Shown: positions 40,855-49,759 of the stretch, one piece after another
How positions within the stretch are numbered: the stretch's first letter is position 1
Layout of the letters: every line of letters starts with the position of its first letter
Translations under genes and position numbers: made by a program
The notes under the pieces: model-generated
The model's input: the letters and a program-made list of their open reading frames with translations, nothing else
What the model was told of the DNA's origin: nothing
Databases searched by the model: none
Assembly (NCBI GenBank): GCA_012934845.2
Contig: WNNJ02002286.1
Coordinates: 23,889-87,888, forward strand
DNA: 64,000 nucleotides
Direction of reading: 5' to 3'
Source of the DNA: Pomphorhynchus laevis
Lineage: Eukaryota; Acanthocephala; Palaeacanthocephala; Echinorhynchida; Pomphorhynchidae

Positions 40855-43814
40855 CAGTATCCAGTTTGAATTTTGCTAGTTCGTCTGGAAAAGGTAGTTT
40901 CAACAGTCATTCATCGCAACTCTTCAATAGCGTTAGTTTCAATTCTGATCTGGGACACTTAGTTTCATTCAACAAATTATTCACCGTTCCTAGTAATCCC
41001 TTACCACAACCCACACGCTATTTATCGATTGGGTATTCTAATCTTCGTAGTTTGCCTGCTCAAATAGTGGAGTTGAAGTATCACATGCTTTCTCATTCGT
41101 ATGACATTTTCTGCGTTGCTGAATCCTGGTTGCATCAATATATTGTCGATACCACTGTGAACATTCCTGGATTTCGCCTTATACGAAGCGACAGGATATC
41201 AGGTAGGCGAGGTGGCGGTGTCGCCGCGTATGTCAGAGAAAATTTCCTCGTATCTGAGGTGTTGAATATTTGTGACCCTTGTGGGTCGTTTGAGACTCTA
41301 TGCTTCCGTATTGATCACTCAGCGACCAGTATGAATTTTTGCGTCGTGTATCGATCTCCGTCAGTAATTGCAGACACTGATCAACTAAAACTTATTTTAC
41401 AATCGGTATGTTCCTCCCCTCACTTTATTCTTTTGGGCGATTTTAATCTTCCACGATCTAGATGGTCAGACTATGTCTTTTCTGATGGTAGTTCCACGGA
41501 AAGGGAAATATCTGAGTTCCTTGCTGAGGAACTCATGCTGATTCAGCATGTACAAGAACCAACTTGCTTAACTTCAAGATCGGATTCGGTACTTGATCTG
41601 GTGTTTTCCAGATATGTAGGAGACATAATCAAAGTTGATCATCTCCCTCCTTTAGGAAGTAGTGACCACTGCTTGCTCTCCTTGACGGCTGTCCCTTATT
41701 CCAGATTCTGTCCACCTTGTTCAAAAACTTACAAACGTCATTGGTCGAAAGTGAGAAGAGAAGATGTTTTGAGAGTTTACAACCAATTCCCGTGTACTTT
41801 TATGAACACGGACAAGCTATCATTGAATATGATCACTGATTACCTACATAAATTATCTGATATTCTTGCCCCTATGCGCGAATCCTCTTATGCTGCTAAG
41901 TCACCTGCATGGATAGATTCCAACGTCAGACAACTAATAAGTTCAAGAAATTGTTTATGGAAGCTTCAGCGTTCTGACTCTAGTTTCTCTGCCAGATATA
42001 AATATGTTCGAAATCTTTGTACTAGAGTGAAAGCAACAAAACGATGTGCATTCGAATCGTCTATCGCTAATAATGTAACACGAAATCCAAAACTATTCTG
42101 GGCCTATGTTCGTCGCAACAGAACCCTTAATACAGAAATCAAGTATGTCCTTAATGCGGAGGGATGTATGATAACTTCTCAGAGTGGTATTGTGGAATGC
42201 CTTGCTACGTCTTTTTCGATACCGACAAATAATTCACAAAGAGCTTCTATCACTTCGCATGGTGTAGCATTAAAGCAATCTTCGCGTTTTCTTCCAGTAA
42301 CGATTAGTGAGATTGTAAGTCAGCTTGATCAGCTTGACCCATTTAGCTCTACTGGCCCTGATGACATTTCTCCGTTTCTCTTGAAGAATTTATCTAGATA
42401 TTTGGCTCCTTCCCTTCTTGCTATTTTTGAGAACAGTTTGACCAGTGGATGTGTTCCTGAAGTCTGGAAAACTGCCATCGTAGTTCCGATCCCAAAGAAA
42501 ACCATTGCAACGGCTTGTACTGACTATAGACCAATCAGCCTGACTAGTTCTCTATGCAAAGTGCTTGAAAAGTTGATCGCCACCCGGATCAGGCATCACT
42601 TGAGGGAACTCGGAATAATGTCGTCTTCTCAGCACGGTTTCCTCCCTGGTCGTTCCTGCTTAACAAACTTATTGACTTCACGCGAAATGTGGGTTGAGGC
42701 GGTCAGTCGCGGCCAATCAATTAATGTGGTATTCATTGACTTTTCAAGAGCATTCGATCGGGTGCCGCATGAGAGCTTGGTAGCATTACTATTTAACTAC
42801 GGCATTCCTGTAATGTTGTGTAATTGGATTCAAGATTTCCTACGTAATCGTTTCTTTAGGGTGAGAGTTGGCACCCATCTTTCCACTTCCAGACGCGTTT
42901 ACTGTGGTGTTCCGCAGGGTACCGTACTAGGACCTCTGCTGTTTATTGTGTTCCTTAACGATTTGTTGCTGCGGATTCAGAGTCCCTGTCTTGCTTTTGC
43001 TGACGACCTCAAAATATGGTCTGTAGATGATATTGATCCGCTTGGCATTTCCCTGCAGGAAGACCTTAATGAAATATACCAATGGAGTGAGGCTACTGGT
43101 ATGAAGATCAATGTTGACAAATGCGGCCACATGAAATTAGGAAGGCGTTGCGATGACCGTCGTTTTCGCCTCGGAACTTCAATTCTTAATGTCGTCATGG
43201 AGTATAGGGATCTGGGTGTCATGGTGCATAGGACATTGAAATCCCGATCAAATACAGAGTTTGCCTATAGCAAGGCTTTGCGAGCTATGTACTGCGTCAA
43301 AAATGCATTTAATCGTATTAATCCATACGTCTTCAAACGGCTTTACTGCGCTCTTGTTCGCCCGCATATAGAGTACTGCGTGCAAGCAGTTTTTCCATAC
43401 ACTAAGAAAGAGTTCAATAGACTAGAGTCAATCCTTCGTAGAGGTTCTCGAATGTGTATGGATGGATCATATTCATATCGTGAGCGGCTTGAATTTCTAA
43501 AGATACCATCTTTGGGTCAGAGGCTATATTACCTAGACCTTGTTGCATTATGGCGAATGGTTAATGGGATAGATGGTTTTCCCTCGTGCTATGTTAAAGT
43601 TTGTTCTCAGACGCATCGTGGCCACCCGTTGAAACTATTTAAGTTTCCCCACGGTAAAGTAGTGAGTTTGGCTAGGCTCTCACATCGAGCATTAAACGCC
43701 TGGAACACGTTGCCAGGAGAAATAGCATGTACCAAGGACTTATCTCAATTTAAAGTTCAACTTCGTCAGTGGATTAACGATCATGGCATTCCGAATGTAT
43801 ACAATATTATGTAA
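40776..43814 (+). CDS. LINE C ORF2: endonuclease-reverse transcriptase
   Basis: 1012 codons without a stop. The N-terminal apurinic-type endonuclease spans about residues 85-310: GYSNLRSL, AESWLH, RRGGGVAAYV, LLGDFNLPRS near 219, SSDHCLLS near 295. The RT spans about residues 560-840: TDYRPISLTSSLCKVLEKL near 583, IDFSRAFDRVPHESL near 652, CGVPQGTVLGPLLF near 708, FADDLKIW near 740. A C-terminal domain of about 170 residues follows. All catalytic residues I can check are present. It overlaps ORF1 by 79 nt in the -1 phase; the first Met is within the overlap, so the start is uncertain. CR1 superfamily. Confidence 0.93.
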   Translation: MHTKFSGCQVAPSSSLESHNDQQRHLAVSSLNFASSSGKGSFNSHSSQLFNSVSFNSDLGHLVSFNKLFTVPSNPLPQPTRYLSIGYSNLRSLPAQIVELKYHMLSHSYDIFCVAESWLHQYIVDTTVNIPGFRLIRSDRISGRRGGGVAAYVRENFLVSEVLNICDPCGSFETLCFRIDHSATSMNFCVVYRSPSVIADTDQLKLILQSVCSSPHFILLGDFNLPRSRWSDYVFSDGSSTEREISEFLAEELMLIQHVQEPTCLTSRSDSVLDLVFSRYVGDIIKVDHLPPLGSSDHCLLSLTAVPYSRFCPPCSKTYKRHWSKVRREDVLRVYNQFPCTFMNTDKLSLNMITDYLHKLSDILAPMRESSYAAKSPAWIDSNVRQLISSRNCLWKLQRSDSSFSARYKYVRNLCTRVKATKRCAFESSIANNVTRNPKLFWAYVRRNRTLNTEIKYVLNAEGCMITSQSGIVECLATSFSIPTNNSQRASITSHGVALKQSSRFLPVTISEIVSQLDQLDPFSSTGPDDISPFLLKNLSRYLAPSLLAIFENSLTSGCVPEVWKTAIVVPIPKKTIATACTDYRPISLTSSLCKVLEKLIATRIRHHLRELGIMSSSQHGFLPGRSCLTNLLTSREMWVEAVSRGQSINVVFIDFSRAFDRVPHESLVALLFNYGIPVMLCNWIQDFLRNRFFRVRVGTHLSTSRRVYCGVPQGTVLGPLLFIVFLNDLLLRIQSPCLAFADDLKIWSVDDIDPLGISLQEDLNEIYQWSEATGMKINVDKCGHMKLGRRCDDRRFRLGTSILNVVMEYRDLGVMVHRTLKSRSNTEFAYSKALRAMYCVKNAFNRINPYVFKRLYCALVRPHIEYCVQAVFPYTKKEFNRLESILRRGSRMCMDGSYSYRERLEFLKIPSLGQRLYYLDLVALWRMVNGIDGFPSCYVKVCSQTHRGHPLKLFKFPHGKVVSLARLSHRALNAWNTLPGEIACTKDLSQFKVQLRQWINDHGIPNVYNIM

Positions 43815-43907
43815 CCGCTATTAACTTTTTTTTCTTCTTTTCTTTTCTTTTTTATTTCCTATGTGATCAGTTGAAACAGCCATTTGGCTATAACTTGTAA
43901 TACTAAT

Positions 43908-44661
43908 TTTTTTTTTTTTTAAGAGAAAGAAAATTTATTATTACAAAATCGAAGAATTTTAATGTCGTGCTTCCGTAAACGGTGTTGCCGGAAATGAACG
44001 GCTAGATCTAGGAGCCCGAAGCGAGGCCGAGCATGAACGCATGATTGAGAAGGCAATACGTCTCTTCAAGCGAATGAGATTATCCGCGTAGTACTGTGGA
44101 TGTGCCTCGGATTTCTTGCGAGTGATTGACCGCAACAGTGATACTGTGCTTGCACCCATGCCCGCTGATGTGGAAAAAACAAGGGGCATAAAACTACCAT
44201 GCTCTACCAGTTCGATTCGCTCCCCGTATTTTGAAATCTTGCGTTTTTCGTTGAACTCGAAGGCGGAACGTGCACTACGATTTGCGTAAGATTGAGCAAG
44301 TGTTGAAAAAATCGTGACGTCACAGAACGTCCGCTCATATCGTTCCGCATGCAATCCAGAACATACAATATCTAGTCTTGCTTGTACATCTCTTGTGGTG
44401 CAAGAAGATTGAAAGGACATAGACTCGGGGATTTGAGAAAGACGAGGTTCGATTCCCACACCGTGACATACTTCTGTTAATTCTTGGGCAATTATGTCCC
44501 TGATTGCGTTATGTCTGATTGTCGGTAAGCCTCCTCTGGCGCAAGAGAGTGCATGACCAACACCCATTAACTCTCCACAGACGCACTGTCGTTCTTCGGT
44601 CAGGGTTGACCATCCATATCGGCAGCGTAGAGCATCGATGAATTCCAAAATTCTAATAATA
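43908..44661 (-). mobile_element. Poly(A)-tailed 3' fragment of an RLE-domain element
   Basis: On the minus strand a coding end (43959-44648) is followed by AATAAA (about 43932) and a run of A (T-run 43908-43920 on the plus strand). The 12-bp sequence TGTAATACTAAT occurs on both sides (43896-43907 and 44662-44673). So this is a 5'-truncated retrotransposed copy with a target duplication, inserted in the 3' UTR of LINE C, and the youngest layer at this locus. Confidence 0.85.
43959..44648 (-). CDS. CCHC zinc finger and restriction-like endonuclease domain (partial)
   Basis: A 229-codon frame without stops. Near the N-terminus is a zinc-knuckle-like CVCGELMGVGHALSC followed by GGLPTIRHNAIRD, the arrangement seen before the nuclease of R2-like elements. 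Then come ARLDIVCSGLH and ERTFCDVTIFST, with EKRKISKY and HGSFMPLVFSTS. This matches the PD-(D/E)XK restriction-like endonuclease pattern (D ... D-V ... E-K/K). The homology call is from motifs only. The RT part is missing because the copy is 5'-truncated; the Met at 44648 is probably internal. Confidence 0.65.
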   Translation of the reverse strand: MEFIDALRCRYGWSTLTEERQCVCGELMGVGHALSCARGGLPTIRHNAIRDIIAQELTEVCHGVGIEPRLSQIPESMSFQSSCTTRDVQARLDIVCSGLHAERYERTFCDVTIFSTLAQSYANRSARSAFEFNEKRKISKYGERIELVEHGSFMPLVFSTSAGMGASTVSLLRSITRKKSEAHPQYYADNLIRLKRRIAFSIMRSCSASLRAPRSSRSFPATPFTEARH

Positions 44662-44690
44662 TGTAATACTAATAATAATAATAATAATAA

Positions 44691-44857
44691 TCTTAGTTAG
44701 TGATTTTAATCGACCGACTCTGGTGATTGATCAAGATGGCAACAGTATTATTGGTAACTGTTTCAGTGAGGATAAGAATCTATGGGAGTTCTTGATATGT
44801 AATCAATTACTCATTCAGCATGTATCTGATCCTACTAGATTTGGCACTGATAGCGTA
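44691..44857 (+). repeat. 167-bp direct repeat flanking LINE C (right)
   Basis: Identical by eye to 39226-39392. It starts immediately after the (AAT)n tail of LINE C and runs without a break into the rest of LINE D. Confidence 0.92.
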
Positions 44858-45830
44858 CGTTCTATACTTGATCTTGTATTTTCTCAAAGAGATGGTCAGA
44901 TATGTGACCTATCCCACAATCCTCCAATAGGAGGAAGTGATCACTGTGTTTTGGTGTTTAAGCTGACTATAGCTTCAGATATTCTTGCAATCGATGCCGA
45001 ACCTTCATTGACGAAGAGATCATGACATCACATGTTGATGTTGAGATGTTACAACAGTTTGTGTCCTCGTTGAACTTTGAGTATGGTGATATTGGAAGCC
45101 AGGAACGTTGACATTTCATTCGAGATTTACTAATTCGTATATCTGATTATTTTGCTCCTCGTAGATTAATATGTAAAACTTCTCATAAGAAGCCTCCGTG
45201 GTTTGACAGTAGTCTACGTGAAGCTCTCAAAAGACGCAACACTTTGTTCAGAAAGTGTAGGCACAAAGGTAATTTGATTGCTCAATTCAAACTTGCTCGC
45301 AATGCATATAAACGCCTCAGAATTAAGAAACGTATGGAATATAAGGACCACATTGTGCAATCTTTAAATAGCTCGCCCAAACGCTTTTGGTCATATGTTC
45401 GTCAAAGTACGCGTACTTATTGTGCAATCACTAGATTATCATCAAACGGTAAGTTGCTTGATTCCCCTTCTGACGTTGCTAATGAGTTTGCTAATGCATT
45501 TGACCTACATAATGCTAGTTCGACCATAGAAGATAGTGTTCAGTCAGTCAGTTTTCCTACATGCATTAGTGCTCCCATTGTATTCAATGTGGATGATGTG
45601 GCTTGGAGGTTATCACATTTGTCGTCTTCATCTTCTTCAGGTCCTGATGATATTCATCCGCATCTACTCAGGGTGTTGAGTCAACATTTGGCTCCTTCGG
45701 TCACTAGCTTGTTTTAGGCATCTCTGGATAGCATGAAGGTACCGTCTGAATGGAAGAGTGCGATAGTGGTGCCGGTATTCAAAAATGGTGACCCGAGGAT
45801 AGCAGACAACTATATAATAATACAAATTAC
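44691..45830 (+). mobile_element. LINE D, continuation (endonuclease end, linker, RT start)
   Basis: Frames 44723-45025 (endonuclease C-terminus, IGGSDHCVLVFKL) and 45244-45717 (linker, SSSSGPDDIHPHLLRVLSQH), then WKSAIVVPVFKNGDPRIADN at about 45752-45810. The element is lost there, just before the RT motif YRPIS. It is broken by a few stops and frameshifts and is older than LINE C. Confidence 0.85.
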
Positions 45831-45839
45831 ATAAACTAT

Positions 45840-45905
45840 CGAGCTTTAAGTCTTACAAAGTCTTATCGACTTTGTTCTTGAAGAACAAAGATAAGATAAG
45901 ACTTG
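45840..45905. repeat. Palindrome-rich junction
   Basis: AAGTCTTA and its complement TAAGACTT recur several times, and CTTTGTTCTT/AAGAACAAAG forms a hairpin with a one-base loop. It looks like templated filler DNA between LINE D and LINE A. Confidence 0.7.
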
Positions 45906-46177
45906 AAGATAAGACTTGAAGTCTTATCGACTTCCGTTCTTGCATGTCTCTTCTTTCATCGCTTCTTTTCCCTAAAATCGATTACTGCCTTAGCCTTTTC
46001 GCCAATTCTCCAAAATCCATCATCCTACCCGATAAGACTTCAAGATAAGACTTGAAGTCTTATCGACTTCCGTTCTTGCATGTCTCTTCTTTCATCGCTT
46101 CTTTTCCCTAAAATCGATTACTGCCTTAGCCTTTTCACCAATTCTCCAAAATCCATCATCCTACCTCTACAACGAAT
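45906..46177 (+). repeat. 136-bp tandem duplication of a LINE A end
   Basis: Two copies at an offset of 136 bp (45906-46041 and 46042-46177). Each starts with AAGATAAGACTTGAAGTCTT and contains LINE A RT C-terminal sequence (MSLLSSLLFPKIDYCLSL). Copy 1 stops after CATCATCCTACCC; copy 2 continues. Confidence 0.88.
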
Positions 46178-46390
46178 AATCAACACCGCCGTTCGAGTGC
46201 TCTTTCGTCTCCGTCGCTTCGACCACACATCCACATATTTTGCCCAACTCTCCTGGCCCACCATCCACATTCGCATCAAACTCCGCCTTCTTCTCGTTAC
46301 TTTTCGTTTTATCGCTGTCGGATCCCCATCGTTCATCAACCTTCCTTTCTTAGACGATACTCGCCCCACCTCGCTATCGCTTCGTTCCTG
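46042..46390 (+). mobile_element. LINE A copy 7, RT C-terminal fragment
   Basis: Plus-strand LINE A with an open frame (46080-46390) equal to the thumb region of copy 6. It is cut at CGCTATCGCTTCG, which forms a 9-bp hairpin with CGAAGCGAT at the joint to Gypsy-3. No 3' end is present. Confidence 0.82.
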
Positions 46391-47024
46391 TCGAAGCGAT
46401 TGGATAAGACACGCTAATCAAGGCAACATTGGAAGTTCTTATCCTTGGTTTGGTTGAAATTGATATGTTTGTTTAATGTGTTGTAATGTACGATGAGCAG
46501 GGAAATCGACTTTCTCAGTCAAAGCTCTGTATATAATAATGGCAGTTTCAAGTAGTCGTAGTCTTATAGAACTGGATTTTAAGCCTGATATAAATGCATC
46601 CCTAATATAGAGATTTCGGTATTCGTCAACTTTGACATATGAAAGGCGCAGTTCTTGCTAAGTCTATCGAGAGCTTGTAGAAATTAGTTAATGGATCGGC
46701 CGTGTACTTGTTTGTAGGTGCTTAATTAATGACGAGCACAACCATCGTTCTTTGGCTTAACGTAGAGATTGTCCAAATGTGCGATTACAGAATCGTAGTC
46801 GTCATGTTCGGATATGTATCGATAGACTTCTGGGCCTATGATATTGATAAAATATCCATTTTGTGGCCGCTATTAAGATTGTCGATCTTTGAAGCAAATT
46901 TAGTAAATAGTTGTTTAGAGTGTATCCATTTCATCTCTGACTCCGGCGTATTAGGAAGAACGGTAAATAATTCCGGCTTAAGCAGCTTGTTCATTCATGA
47001 GAGCACCACAATAATTAAATAAAT
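46391..47024 (-). mobile_element. Gypsy-3 gag remnant
   Basis: Minus-strand remains of gag, with a KWIHSKQLFTKFASKI stretch that aligns with EWIHWRQKLQNFF of the Gypsy-1 gag. Lies directly inside an LTR stub at 47025-47084, as a gag start should. Fossil; about five or more breaks. Confidence 0.65.
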
Positions 47025-47084
47025 TGAGCTGAATGTAGATATAAAGCAAATAAGTGTCTTAGCTTTATTCAACTATCTCTTAAA
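47025..47084 (-). repeat. Gypsy-3 LTR stub
   Basis: About 60 bp (TGAGCTGAATGTAG...TTCAACTATCT) matching the first part of the LTR at 23978-24088 with three or four differences; the rest is missing. If it is the partner LTR, the Gypsy-3 fossil has been spread over about 23 kb by later insertions and the tandem duplication. Confidence 0.7.
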
Positions 47085-47925
47085 ATTGCGTTCGGAGAGA
47101 ATGTAATCATTAGTTGGCTCTTTCTCCAGGAAAATTGAAAAAATATTATTATTTTTGAATTTGGTCAATGCGATTGATTATAATTAGTATATTCTCGAGA
47201 TTAATCAACTTTTAATGTACATAATGAATGCTCGAGCATAGCTAGGGATATCGTGCACGTCTCCCATGTAGATACTGTAATTTCCTGAGTCTTTAGAGTT
47301 AAGGCATGTACTAAAAAACAATTGTCAGCTTTTTAGCTTTTTTTCATGGAACCGAGAACAATAATTTTATGACGCAACTGACACTAAATTTGCAAAGCTA
47401 TTTTTTCCTTGTCAGCCTCTTTAAATTCATGTCGTAAAACTCGAAATTTAGGTTTTAATGTACAAAAATAGCTGACGTACATCGTTGCTTTGTTACTATC
47501 CTTCAGCGATAAGGCAACGAGATACATCAATTATTGTGTACATTAAAGAAGTAATGCATTAATTTTTACGACTTGCATTTAAAAAGCCTGACGATGATAT
47601 CAACAGTAATCGAACTTTCGTGTCGTTTGCTGAAAAATTATTATTCTTGATTCCCTAAACTTACAATTGACTCGCAAGAGAAAAAATCTGTAATGGAGAA
47701 TTTCAATGAGGGCTTTTTTGTAGAGGCCACCGTAATCCGTTATGTTTGCGTAAAAAATCGAATTCTGCATTAATCCGAGAATATCAGCTTTAAGGTATTG
47801 TAGTTTAATTTACAGTGGTGTGATATTGCAATATCCATACGATAGATATTTCCAGAAATAATTAATGATATATTTTTTATTAAAATTTAACTTTTCAAAG
47901 TTCAAGCATTATGACATTTTAAAAA
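47085..47925. other. Non-coding stretch holding a long hairpin
   Basis: No gene recognised. It contains the foldback at 47411-47592 listed separately. The remainder is AT-rich. Confidence 0.5.
47411..47592. repeat. 182-bp foldback (near full-length hairpin)
   Basis: The left arm GTCAGCCTCTTTAAATTCAT... (47411-47440) pairs with 47563-47592. Pairing continues inward: TTTTAATGTAC with GTACATTAAA, and CATCGTTGC with GCAACGAGATA. Most of the segment can fold into one stem with mismatches. Either a small MITE or a structured transcript; no coding capacity. Confidence 0.7.
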
Positions 47926-48595
47926 AGGATTTATTTTTACGTACCAAATGCTTGCCGGCGCACGCTTACATGACCACGATTTAATCTAAATCATGTGTCG
48001 AGATAGCGGGAACGGACGCGGTATTTGAATGTGATAAAGAAGGGAGCGCGGCGGACTTCGAGAGGGAGCTGATTCCATGCGAGGTGCGGCGACGAGGAAG
48101 GATCGAATACCTTAGTTAGAGTAATTGGGAACGTGAAGTAAGATGGAATGACTGGAACACAGCGATATAAAAGTGGGGCGAGTGTTGTCTAAGAAAGGGA
48201 TGTTATGAACGATGGGGAGCCAACAACGATGAGACGAAAAGTAACGAGAAGAAGGGGAGTTTGATGCGGATGTGAATGGTGGGTCAGGAGAGTTGTGAAA
48301 GATGTATGGTGTCTGCCTGAAGCGACGGAGACGTAGAAGGACTCGAACGGCGGAGTTGATGATACGTTGTAGGGGTAGGATGATGGATTTTGGAGAATTG
48401 GCGAAAAGGCTAAGGCAGTAATCGATTTTAGAAAAGAGAAGCGATGAGAGAAGAGACATACAAGAACGGAAGTCGATAAGGGGGCAAATACAGCGTATGT
48501 CACAGAGAATTAAGTTAGACGAGCGGGCCTTTTGTCTAACAAAAGGTTTAAGAAAAATATGATCATCGAAATGGAAGCTTAAAAAAGTGGGATAA
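47926..48595 (-). mobile_element. LINE A copy 8, 3' end
   Basis: Minus-strand LINE A 3' end (T-rich tail, ACGTACCAAATGCTTGCC with a degraded stem-loop) and RT C-terminal region (48189-48503 and 48112-48595). It is 5'-truncated at about 48595, and frames are broken. It is the last LINE before the host gene. Confidence 0.82.
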
Positions 48596-49509
48596 TATGA
48601 GATTAGTATGTCTATCAAAACGAGAGTCAATAAGATGTTCAAATGCATACTAAAATGTGAATATTTCATATTTTATATCAAATAGGTTAGAACATTACGA
48701 GTTGGTTCAGTCGTAATACCAGGCAGCTACTTGTTATGTAGGCTGCTATCCAATTGAATTTGCATTAACTAGGAACAACATGGAATAACGTGGTTATGCT
48801 TTTTTGAGTAATAAAGTTACGTCAGTTTCATCATTTCGTTTGTATAGTTAGCTACAGTAATATCTTAACCGTATACAACGTGAAAGATCAAACTATTTTG
48901 CAATGCATACAGTCAGAAAAAGGAATTGCAGTATGTACTGACTGATGTCGCTATGAATCGAGAAGTTTGTTGTGTTACTTACATTTAACTAACTGAAATA
49001 GTTTGTTGACTTGTTCAATCTTGATTTTGTTTGTAATGTTACTATTTTTTATTGTGGTCGACGGACCACAATGTTACTATTTTTGATTTGTTAGGACCTT
49101 TTAAAGAATATGGAAGACTGAGGATTCATCAACCTCCTATGATTTGTCAAGTGTTGGCTAGATCTGATGATTCTAATATGATTATCACAATCGTATTTCA
49201 GATTGCTCAATATTTGCATTTATGTTTCCTCGTTATGAGAGATTTTATCAATCCACATCATGAATTACAATTTTGGAGGGTAAAATGTGATCTCGCTTTT
49301 ATAATCGGCACCAAACTGCTTTTTAAAAATTTCGCGATTAAAGTATTTTCTCTGAGAGCAGTGCATATTTAGATAAATTTTCCAAACACGGGTGTTTTTT
49401 AATGTTTTTCTGATTTAAATTTTATTTGCTTTTTATTTGAAGTTATTATATTTATTTAAGATCCACCTTTGAGGAAATGCTTTTATAAATTACATTGTTT
49501 TCTGTTGGC
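48596..49509. other. Region upstream of the NRBP-like gene
   Basis: AT-rich. A 9-bp inverted repeat ATTGTGGTC/GACCACAAT (49051-49072) lies between two copies of AATGTTACTATTTTT, a filler-like duplication. A 106-codon frame (49052-49372) has no recognisable domain. Pyrimidine-poor TTTATTTAAG at about 49451-49460 could be a splice acceptor for a 5' UTR exon. No promoter can be placed. Confidence 0.4.
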
Positions 49510-49759
49510 ATGGATGCATCTTCAACTAAGTCGCCAATTGAAAATTTACAATCCTCTATTCAAAACGCTACTCAGCAAGCACAGAGAAATATTACTTCCC
49601 TTTCACACAATCTGTCCTCATTTATTCCTAATAATGAAGACTTACCGGAAAATCATCAGAGTGTGAACAAATGTAGTTTATGTAGTAGTGGAGGCTCCGA
49701 AGAATCTCAATGCCATATTGTTCCCGGAACCGAAGTATGCCGTCAGCCTGAACAAGTGG
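49510..49759 (+). CDS. NRBP1: NRBP-like exon 1
   Basis: Starts at ATG (MDASSTKSPIENLQSS) and ends CAAGTGG before GTAAGA. The N-terminus is polar, Gln/Asn/Ser-rich and not conserved in the family. The 68-bp intron after it ends TAATCAG. A 5' UTR exon upstream is possible. Confidence 0.85.

Larger units (their letters stand above)
39393..44690 (+). mobile_element. LINE C: nearly intact CR1-like non-LTR retrotransposon
   Basis: From 5' to 3': tandem monomers, 5' UTR, ORF1 (39680-40854 in two overlapping frames), ORF2 (40776-43814, uninterrupted), 3' UTR, and an (AAT)n tail at 44671-44690. A minus-strand RLE fragment (43908-44661) sits in the 3' UTR. The element lies between 167-bp direct repeats in LINE D. 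An intact ORF2 and a complete 5' end suggest a recent insertion of a full-length copy. Confidence 0.92.

Noticed and set aside
43959-44648. Host nuclease gene
   Set aside because: Poly(A) run, target duplication and 5' truncation inside a LINE 3' UTR show a retrotransposed fragment, not a resident gene.
49052-49372. 106-codon frame just upstream of the NRBP-like gene
   Set aside because: No recognisable domain, begins inside a filler-like palindrome, and has no conserved motif; not called as a gene.
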